A stretch of DNA of 64,000 nucleotides from Acetobacteraceae bacterium (GTDB taxonomy: Bacteria > Pseudomonadota > Alphaproteobacteria > Acetobacterales > Acetobacteraceae), in contig CP039460.1 of the NCBI GenBank assembly GCA_004843345.1, forward strand, positions 124,001 to 188,000. The letters are read 5' to 3'. The notes under the pieces were generated by a model that made no database searches, was not told the origin of the DNA, and saw only the letters and a program-made list of their open reading frames with translations. This document shows positions 58,719 to 64,000 of this stretch, one piece after another; position 1 is the stretch's first letter, and each line of letters starts with the position of its first letter. The position numbers and the translations under genes were made by a program.

Positions 58719-60011
58719 TTATCCCCAAGGCCTGCTGTAAATTGGAAATTTGCGTGTGAGATCAGAAACCTCTCTACGGACTTTTTCCACCACAGAAGAT
58801 TTATGGCGTCCTTGCGTTAAAACCTCATCAATCCAATGAGCAATCTGTTTAAATTCTGTGGTTCCGAATCCCCTTGTCGTGGCCGCAGGACTTCCCAAAC
58901 GAACCCCAGACGTCACCATAGGTTTTTGAGGATCAAACGGAATAGCATTTTTATTAACCGTTAACCCTGCACGGCCAAGAAGTTCTTCAGCCTCTTTTCC
59001 TGTAATGTCTTTAGGGCGTAAATCAACAAGTAAAAGATGGGTATCTGTTCCACCTGTTACGAGATCAAAGCCTGCCTGCGATAAACCTTCAGCCAAAGCA
59101 TTCGCATTTGCCAAAACCTGTTTCTGATACGCTCCGAAAGAGGGCTTTAACGCCTCTCCAAAAGTTGCCGCTTTGCCAGCAATGGCTTGAAGCAAAGGAC
59201 CACCTTGTAACCCTGGGAAAACAGCCGAATTCATCTTTTTTGCAATATCCGCATGATTGGTCAAAATAATTCCGCCCCTCGCACCCCGTAAGGTCTTATG
59301 CGTTGTGGAGGTCACAATATCGGCATATTCCAATGGATTAGGATAAAGCCCTGCGGCGACTAAGCCTGCAAAATGCGCCATATCCACCATGAAAAAAGCG
59401 CCTACCTCATCTGCAATTTTACGGAAGCGTTTAAAATCAATAATGCGTGCATAAGCTGACCCGCCTGCGATAATCAGCTTAGGGCGCTCTGTTCGAGCCT
59501 TTTCTTCCATCTCATCATAATCAAGTGTGCCGTCTTCCTTCTTAACGCCGTAACTCACGGCCTCAAACCATTTTCCTGAGAAATTGGGTTTAGCCCCATG
59601 GGTAAGATGCCCCCCTGCTGGCAAAGACATTCCCAAAACCTTCTCCCCTGGATTCAGGGTAACCATGTAAGCGGCCATATTCGCAGCAGAACCGCAATGC
59701 GGCTGAACATTCACATAACCAGCCTTAAACAGTTTCTTGAGACGTTCTCTTGCTAAATTTTCTAACAGATCCGCACATTCGCAACCGCCATAATAACGTC
59801 TCTCTGGCAGTCCTTCGGCATATTTATTGGTAAAAACAGATCCTTGCGCCTCTAATACAGCCCTAGAAACCATATTTTCCGAAGCAATCAGCTCAATGCC
59901 GTCCTGCTGACGGTACAGTTCCTGCAAAATAATATCGCTTAATTCGGAATCCTCTGCCCTCAAAGAACCTTCAAAAAATGTTTGACAATCAAGATGGGAG
60001 GAATGAGGCAT
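58719..60011 (-). CDS. glyA: Serine hydroxymethyltransferase
   Basis: A 430-residue PLP enzyme interconverting serine and glycine with tetrahydrofolate, the main one-carbon source. Blocks are [41 protein letters not shown], the PLP-lysine motif [13 protein letters not shown] near residue 240, and [15 protein letters not shown]. There is no glycine riboswitch evident in the 140 bp upstream. Confidence 0.96.
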   Translation of the reverse strand: MPHSSHLDCQTFFEGSLRAEDSELSDIILQELYRQQDGIELIASENMVSRAVLEAQGSVFTNKYAEGLPERRYYGGCECADLLENLARERLKKLFKAGYVNVQPHCGSAANMAAYMVTLNPGEKVLGMSLPAGGHLTHGAKPNFSGKWFEAVSYGVKKEDGTLDYDEMEEKARTERPKLIIAGGSAYARIIDFKRFRKIADEVGAFFMVDMAHFAGLVAAGLYPNPLEYADIVTSTTHKTLRGARGGIILTNHADIAKKMNSAVFPGLQGGPLLQAIAGKAATFGEALKPSFGAYQKQVLANANALAEGLSQAGFDLVTGGTDTHLLLVDLRPKDITGKEAEELLGRAGLTVNKNAIPFDPQKPMVTSGVRLGSPAATTRGFGTTEFKQIAHWIDEVLTQGRHKSSVVEKVRREVSDLTRKFPIYSRPWG

Positions 60012-60154
60012 GAATCAATTTATCCTTTAAAATAATAGTCCTAGCCAAAGCAGAGAGTTGAATATTTAAAATCCACCGCTCCTTGCTACGATCTACGATA
60101 AAATATCTCCAAAAATAGCTTAACATCGTCAACTCTTAATTTGGAAATATTTCT

Positions 60155-60550
60155 GTGAAAGCAAAAAAATGCTGTCAAGCGACCTTTTTATTTCTATCTC
60201 TAACATCCTGCGACATGTTTCTTTCTGATCATGTACAAGGCGTAAACGGAAATTTCTTTTACGTGGGAGGACCCAATTGCGTTCGTTATAGTACATATAG
60301 CTCAAATAATCCTCAAACAATTTCCTGTTTTAATTCAAAAAAACAATTTACTGGCAATAGACCTGCCTTAACAGCAATGGAAGTTCAGGTTGCTTTGCAA
60401 AGAGAAGCTATGGCTCACGAACAAGCACAGCAAAATATGAATTCACTAAATAGAAGCCTAGCAATTCAAAATCAGGGTTTAGCTATTGAAAATGGTTTAA
60501 GCATGCAAGGAATAGCAATTGGTAATGGATTAGCAGCTGGGCGATATTAA
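60155..60550 (+). CDS. Small lipoprotein of unknown function
   Basis: A 131-residue protein starting at GTG 60155 with GGAAA about 9 bp upstream. The N-terminus MKAKKCCQATFLFLSLTSC ends in a lipobox (LTSC, Cys19). The mature part has a Cys pair (NCVRY, ISCFN), a helix rich in Gln/Ala (LQREAMAHEQAQQNMN) and a repetitive tail with NQGLAIENGLSMQGIAIGNGL, in which a NGL/QGIAI pattern recurs. No family is recognised. It is divergent from glyA and 89 bp ahead of hemB. Confidence 0.65.
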   Translation: MKAKKCCQATFLFLSLTSCDMFLSDHVQGVNGNFFYVGGPNCVRYSTYSSNNPQTISCFNSKKQFTGNRPALTAMEVQVALQREAMAHEQAQQNMNSLNRSLAIQNQGLAIENGLSMQGIAIGNGLAAGRY

Positions 60551-60639
60551 TTTATAAACTTTTAAACTTAAGCTATAAGAAAAAAGGCTCATTAAAGGTC
60601 TCTGTTGAGCTTTACACAAAATAATCGTGAGTTTTTCTT

Positions 60640-61641
60640 ATGGCACTTTCCTACTCTCCTTCCTTCCCCCTTTCCCGCCCACGTCGAACACGTCAAAACC
60701 CTTCCATTCGGGCGATGGTGTCGGAAAATCATTTGAGCCCAAAAGACCTCATTTGGCCTATTTTCATCACTGAAGGTAAAGCAGAGAAAACAGCCGTCCC
60801 GTCAATGCCGGGTGTGAACCGCCTTTCCATAGATCTTGCCGTAGCCGCAGCGAAAGAGGCAATTTCTCTTGGCGTTTCCACGATAGCCCTCTTCCCAGCA
60901 ACACCGGCGCACTTACTTGATGAAAAAGGATCTGAATCGCTCAATCCAGACAATCTTGTTTGCCAAGCAACAAGAGCGCTGAAAGACGCTTGTCCTGATC
61001 TCACGCTTATCGGAGATGTCGCCCTAGATCCCTATACTTCTCATGGCCATGATGGAATCGTTAGAGATGGCTATATCCAAAATGACGAAACAGTCGAAAT
61101 TCTTATCAAGCAATCTATTAACCAAGCGAAAGCGGGGATGGATATCATTGCCCCCTCTGACATGATGGATGGCCGTATCGGTGCAATCCGCAAAGGCTTA
61201 GACGAAGCAGGATTAGAGCTAACCTGTATCATGTCTTATGCGGCCAAATATGCCTCTGCTTTTTATGGGCCATTCCGTCAGGCTGTCGGTGCAGGCAACA
61301 GACTTTGCAGTGGAAAAGAAACCTATCAAATGGATTCTGCAAACTCGGACGAAGCCTTACGGGAAGTTGGTTTTGATCTGCAAGAAGGTGCAGATATGAT
61401 CATGGTAAAACCTGGTATGCCTTATTTGGACATTATTCGGCGTGTTCGGGACAATTTCAATGTGCCCCTCTTTGCCTATCAAGTTTCTGGAGAATATGCC
61501 ATGCTGGCTGCCGCTTTTGAAAATGGCTGGCTTAACCGAGAAAAATCTATCCTTGAAAGCCTGCTTGCGTTTAAACGTGCAGGCTGTAACGGTATTTTAA
61601 CTTATTTTGCACCTGAAGCCGCCCGTCTCCTTCAAAAATAG
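60640..61641 (+). CDS. hemB: Delta-aminolevulinic acid dehydratase HemB
   Basis: A 333-residue haem-pathway enzyme condensing two ALA molecules to porphobilinogen. The Schiff-base lysines are in CIMSYAAKYASAFYGPFR and MIMVKPGMPY. The metal loop reads DVALDPYTSHGHDG with no Cys cluster, so this is the zinc-independent (Mg/K-using) type usual in alphaproteobacteria. RRTRQNPSIRAMV marks the N-terminal arm. A short hairpin-capable stretch (GGCTCA / TGAGCT) lies upstream. It is co-oriented with yraN (12 bp). Confidence 0.95.
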   Translation: MALSYSPSFPLSRPRRTRQNPSIRAMVSENHLSPKDLIWPIFITEGKAEKTAVPSMPGVNRLSIDLAVAAAKEAISLGVSTIALFPATPAHLLDEKGSESLNPDNLVCQATRALKDACPDLTLIGDVALDPYTSHGHDGIVRDGYIQNDETVEILIKQSINQAKAGMDIIAPSDMMDGRIGAIRKGLDEAGLELTCIMSYAAKYASAFYGPFRQAVGAGNRLCSGKETYQMDSANSDEALREVGFDLQEGADMIMVKPGMPYLDIIRRVRDNFNVPLFAYQVSGEYAMLAAAFENGWLNREKSILESLLAFKRAGCNGILTYFAPEAARLLQK

Positions 61642-61653
61642 AAAGAGCTTGTC

Positions 61654-62079
61654 ATGTTCGGTTTTTTATCTCGCTTTTTTTCCAAAAAAGTACCCCATCC
61701 TTCTTCTTTTCAAGTTCAAAATAGAAGAGATGCTTATGATGCTGGAATCGAAGCCGAGATAAAAGCCGAGACACTTTTGAAAAAAATGGGATTTAAAATT
61801 CTTGCACGGCGTTTTAAAACGAATCTTGGAGAAATTGATCTCCTCGTTGCGAATTCAAAACTCCTCATTGCGGTGGAAGTAAAGAAACGCAAGACACTCG
61901 ACGAAGGAAAGCTTGCATTGCGGCCACGTCAATGTCGTCGAATTGCGAATGCCTTGAAAATCGGACTTGCACAAAATCCATCATGGGAACGTGAAAATAT
62001 ACGTTTTGATCTCATCGCCTTTAATAATGAGGGCACTTTTTGTCATGTTCCAAATATTATTCACGAATATGAAATCTAA
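61654..62079 (+). CDS. yraN: UPF0102 protein YraN (predicted nuclease fold)
   Basis: A 141-residue protein of the YraN family with a restriction-endonuclease-like core. The motif chain is AGIEAEIKAETLLKKMGFKILARRFKTNLGEIDLLVAN, then LIAVEVKKRK, that is, the E...GEIDL...VEVK pattern. The catalytic activity of the family is unproven. A 20-residue Lys-rich N-terminus precedes the core. Follows hemB by 12 bp; a palindromic terminator follows. Confidence 0.9.
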   Translation: MFGFLSRFFSKKVPHPSSFQVQNRRDAYDAGIEAEIKAETLLKKMGFKILARRFKTNLGEIDLLVANSKLLIAVEVKKRKTLDEGKLALRPRQCRRIANALKIGLAQNPSWERENIRFDLIAFNNEGTFCHVPNIIHEYEI

Positions 62080-62081
62080 AA

Positions 62082-62109
62082 AAAGTCCTTCTAATATTAG
62101 AAGGACTTT
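62082..62109. terminator. Perfect-palindrome bidirectional terminator
   Basis: AAAGTCCTTCTAAT pairs without mismatch with ATTAGAAGGACTTT. Seven As precede it on the plus strand, giving a T-run on the minus strand. It separates yraN from the convergent exported protein at 62125. Confidence 0.85.
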
Positions 62110-62124
62110 CTATAAAGACTGAAA

Positions 62125-62475
62125 TCAACCCCGACGCAAATTATCAAGCTGATTAAGTAAATGAGACCCACTCTTACGATAGACAGCCCGCTTAATCGTT
62201 GCCGAGTGCCCTAATTTCTTAGGGTGATATGCAACCTGATGAATGCCTGCAGGTTTGAAAGAACGTTTAGGCGTTTTGGAAGCTTTAAAAGAAGAAGCCT
62301 TTTTAGGTGCATAGTAGACCTGAACAGAATCGCTAATCAAAGCCGAAAATGTTAATTTTTCAGCTTCTGATTTATCCAAAATCCGAGCTGCGAAAGCAGA
62401 CGTCCCACACATAAGAGCCGTACTGCCGCCAATTGCAGAAATTAAGAGGAAAGATAGAACAGATCTCTTCAGCAT
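62125..62475 (-). CDS. Small basic exported protein, unknown function
   Basis: A 116-residue protein with a signal peptide (about 1-29, SAFA cleavage). The mature part is strongly basic (KKASSFKASKTPKRSFKPAG, then KKLGHSATIKRAVYRKS) and has no Cys. It could bind the cell wall, nucleic acid or the outer membrane, but there is no direct evidence. It lies 12 bp after grxD on the same strand, so it probably shares the transcript. Confidence 0.75.
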   Translation of the reverse strand: MLKRSVLSFLLISAIGGSTALMCGTSAFAARILDKSEAEKLTFSALISDSVQVYYAPKKASSFKASKTPKRSFKPAGIHQVAYHPKKLGHSATIKRAVYRKSGSHLLNQLDNLRRG

Positions 62476-62487
62476 AACAAAATCCTT

Positions 62488-62829
62488 TTAAGCTTCAGAA
62501 GGATTAAGAGAGATTCCTTTCTCCTCTAAAAGCGTTTTGAGCTCCCCGTTCTGATACATCTCAATCAGAATATCACACCCACCGACGAACTCACCTTTAA
62601 CATAAAGCTGTGGAATCGTTGGCCAATTCGTAAAATCTTTGATTCCCTGCCGGATCGCATCGTCTTCGAGTACGTTGAATGTCTCAAATTCAACACCTAA
62701 ACGCAATAGGATTTGTACGACTTTAGAAGAAAATCCACATTGTGGAAAATTCTTAGAGCCTTTCATAAAAAGCATAACAGGATTTTCCGAAATCAGTTTC
62801 TCAATAACAGGGAAAGCAACGTTTGACAT
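62488..62829 (-). CDS. grxD: Monothiol glutaredoxin (CGFS type)
   Basis: A 113-residue protein with active-site C31-G-F-S34 in the block [27 protein letters not shown], the glutathione-binding TIP and GGCD motifs, follows. CGFS glutaredoxins carry a glutathione-ligated [2Fe-2S] cluster and pass it on, in partnership with BolA proteins. bolA is next door (33 bp upstream on the same strand), which supports this role. Confidence 0.95.
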   Translation of the reverse strand: MSNVAFPVIEKLISENPVMLFMKGSKNFPQCGFSSKVVQILLRLGVEFETFNVLEDDAIRQGIKDFTNWPTIPQLYVKGEFVGGCDILIEMYQNGELKTLLEEKGISLNPSEA

Positions 62830-62862
62830 ATAATACCTTAATTCGTTTTAAATTTAATAAAC

Positions 62863-63105
62863 TTACGCTTCTTCTGGTGGGAGATAGGTCTTCAATGCCA
62901 TCGCATGTAACTCTCCTCCCATTTTTCCATCTAGAGCAGCATAAACAAGCTGGTGTTGCGCAATTCGACTCTTTCCCTTGAACGCCGAACTGCACACTTC
63001 ACAGCTATAATGATCCCCATCGCCAGCCAAATCCCGAATCAGAACCTCGGCATCAGGCAAAGCGGCTTTAATCATTCTTACAATTTCATCTTCATGCATT
63101 GCCAT
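62863..63105 (-). CDS. bolA: BolA-family protein
   Basis: An 80-residue protein with the BolA pattern: DAEVLIRDLAGDGDHYSCEVCSSAF then GKSRIAQHQLVYAALDGKMGGELHAMALKTYLPPEE. The conserved His in ELHA and Cys in EVC are candidate ligands for a shared [2Fe-2S] cluster with GrxD. This short class resembles IbaG/BolA2 more than E. coli BolA. Adjacent to grxD on the same strand. Confidence 0.93.
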   Translation of the reverse strand: MAMHEDEIVRMIKAALPDAEVLIRDLAGDGDHYSCEVCSSAFKGKSRIAQHQLVYAALDGKMGGELHAMALKTYLPPEEA

Positions 63106-63128
63106 GAAAATAATCCCCCCATTTAAAA

Positions 63129-63560
63129 TTATTGTGCTTTTTGGGCTTCTGTTTCTGGTTTCTCAGCCGCTGCCCCCTGACATGGATAACTCCCATGAAG
63201 CGCAAGATAAACGGCTTTGCCAGCAGGTGCCTTACCCGTTTCAGGGTGGGCTTTTAACCATGCGGACACCAAGCCCCTCATCTGCCCAAGGCTTTGTGCC
63301 GGTGGAACGCAAAAAGCCTCAGGGACAGCTTGACGCGTCACTTTTTCATCATATTTCGCAGCCCAAACCTCGCTATCTGCGACACCCGATAGATAAGCAT
63401 CGCAAATAGGAAACTGCTTTGGCGTACTGCACAAATGATTCAGCGTTTCACCATTTATTTTTGAAATACGCTGCGCAGAGGCCTGTGGAGAGGAAAAGAA
63501 AAAACAGGCTGCTGGTAGCAAACTTGCTAAAAGAACAGACTTTTTAATTGAAAACTTCAT
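63129..63560 (-). CDS. Exported Rap1a/Tai-like domain protein
   Basis: A 143-residue protein with a signal peptide (about 1-29, ASA cleavage). The mature part matches the pattern I associate with the Rap1a/Tai domain: LNHLCSTPKQFPICDAYLSGVADSEVW, then EAFCVPPAQSLGQMRGLVSAWLKAHPETG, then AVYLALHGSYPC. It has four Cys arranged for two disulfides. Rap1a proteins were described as immunity proteins for type VI secretion amidases, but many family members stand alone. No amidase or secretion gene is nearby. The C-terminal tail is Ala/Glu/Lys-rich. It lies between purC and bolA. Confidence 0.72.
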   Translation of the reverse strand: MKFSIKKSVLLASLLPAACFFFSSPQASAQRISKINGETLNHLCSTPKQFPICDAYLSGVADSEVWAAKYDEKVTRQAVPEAFCVPPAQSLGQMRGLVSAWLKAHPETGKAPAGKAVYLALHGSYPCQGAAAEKPETEAQKAQ

Positions 63561-63581
63561 ACAATCTTTACCTCAATAAAC

Positions 63582-64000
63582 CTAACAACTTCCTCCTTTT
63601 AAAGGAGAAAATGCTGAAGAAAACAAGTTTAATCTATTTGCAACAGCCTGATAATAGGCTTCCGATCGGTTTTGGTAAAAAAGATTTTCCCCCATCACCA
63701 AGTCACAATTATCAGCAGAAATCTCATCGGCAATCACCAGTGAAAAATCCTCCTCGTCCCATAGCCTTCCAAAACGAAAACGCACCGCTGCCAAATTAAT
63801 TCCCTCAGCAAAAAAAACACCAGATAAAAAATAATTTGCCCTCAATGCCATCAACTTCATATCTTCAAGCTCATGCGGACAAATCCAATCAAAAAGCGAT
63901 AGATGCTCCTCATTTACCAAAACACTTTCTCCATCTTCTGAAAGATAGCGATATTCGACCAAGGCTCTTGGTAAAAATGCCCCTTCAAGAAGATTAAAAT
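63582..64000 (-). CDS. purC: SAICAR synthetase PurC, N-terminus cut by window edge
   Basis: The frame runs off the right edge, so only the C-terminal 139 residues or so are seen. Visible blocks are LPRALVEYRYLSEDG, LVNEEHLSLFDWICPHELEDMKLMALRANYFLSGVFFAEGINL written here in separate parts (VNEEH, ELEDMKLMALRAN, FAEGINL), RFGRL and VIADEISADNCDL. The last is the ADEISPDxCRL motif of PurC. PurC joins aspartate to CAIR in purine synthesis. Position upstream of bolA-grxD fits alphaproteobacterial synteny. Confidence 0.85.
   Translation of the reverse strand, partial: FNLLEGAFLPRALVEYRYLSEDGESVLVNEEHLSLFDWICPHELEDMKLMALRANYFLSGVFFAEGINLAAVRFRFGRLWDEEDFSLVIADEISADNCDLVMGENLFYQNRSEAYYQAVANRLNLFSSAFSPLKGGSC

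Noticed and set aside
60012-60154. Possible glycine riboswitch controlling glyA
   Set aside because: No paired aptamer pattern is seen in about 140 bp, and the divergent small lipoprotein gene occupies the other side.
62082-62109. 28-bp perfect palindrome considered as a protein-binding operator
   Set aside because: Its position between convergent genes and the flanking T-run on the minus strand fit a terminator better.

Overview
The window looks like a chromosomal segment from a low-GC alphaproteobacterium, most likely an acetic acid bacterium (Acetobacteraceae) or a close relative. The evidence is the gene repertoire: GapR/DUF2312, an ELM1-family protein, a BamD lipoprotein, a YtfL-type transporter, zwf next to rnpB, an S46 peptidase, and a dcw cluster that continues into lpxC-bamD-recN-ligA. 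Base composition is AT-rich, roughly 40% GC by eye. Insect-associated, low-GC Acetobacteraceae would fit, but the genus cannot be fixed from the sequence alone. There is no insertion sequence, prophage, integrase or CRISPR array.

Layout. 1-9.95 kb holds housekeeping genes: a truncated DUF445 membrane protein, ppc, pncA, alaA, tRNA-Ser, rplU-rpmA-obgE, gapR, zwf and the RNase P RNA. 10.1-37.9 kb is a near-continuous same-strand run. It starts at a MraZ-type operator/promoter and runs mraZ-rsmH-ftsL-ftsI-murE-murF-mraY-murD-ftsW-murG-murC-murB-ddl-ftsQ-ftsA-ftsZ, then two small genes made only of FtsZ C-terminal-domain sequence, then lpxC-bamD-recN-ligA and a CNNM/CBS transporter. 38-46 kb is a more accessory stretch. 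It has small exported proteins, a PhnA-type zinc-ribbon protein, a tandem duplication of a tRNA-Pro/tRNA-Arg pair with its promoter, gpt, and a compact minus-strand operon of four related exported proteins ending in a secreted nuclease. 46-53 kb carries msrA, proBA, a TerC-type membrane protein, a histidine phosphatase, tRNA-Val and an exported S46 peptidase. 53-57.4 kb carries a minus-strand operon (ELM1-family protein, a large conserved protein, a TonB-C-domain protein) followed by a decayed repeat of the large gene's end. 57.5-64 kb carries a DEAD-box helicase, glyA, hemB, yraN, grxD-bolA, a Rap1a/Tai-like exported protein and a truncated purC.

How the genes work together. The central block makes lipid II precursors (MurC-F, Ddl, MurB, MraY, MurG), the divisome (FtsL, FtsI, FtsW, FtsQ, FtsA, FtsZ) and outer-membrane components (LpxC, BamD). 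Its upstream promoter probably carries autoregulation by MraZ. GrxD and BolA form a known Fe-S partner pair. ProB and ProA make proline from glutamate.

Most notable points: (1) two tandem ORFs directly after ftsZ encode stand-alone FtsZ C-terminal domains with altered T7 loops and no GTP-binding domain. (2) A five-gene operon at 41.2-45.0 kb encodes an exported protein family that I do not recognise (five domain copies in four proteins), with a secreted DNA/RNA non-specific endonuclease at its end. (3) BamD carries a proline-rich tail of roughly 280 residues. (4) A promoter/tRNA-Pro/tRNA-Arg module is duplicated. All functional statements rest on reading motifs by eye; no database search was possible.
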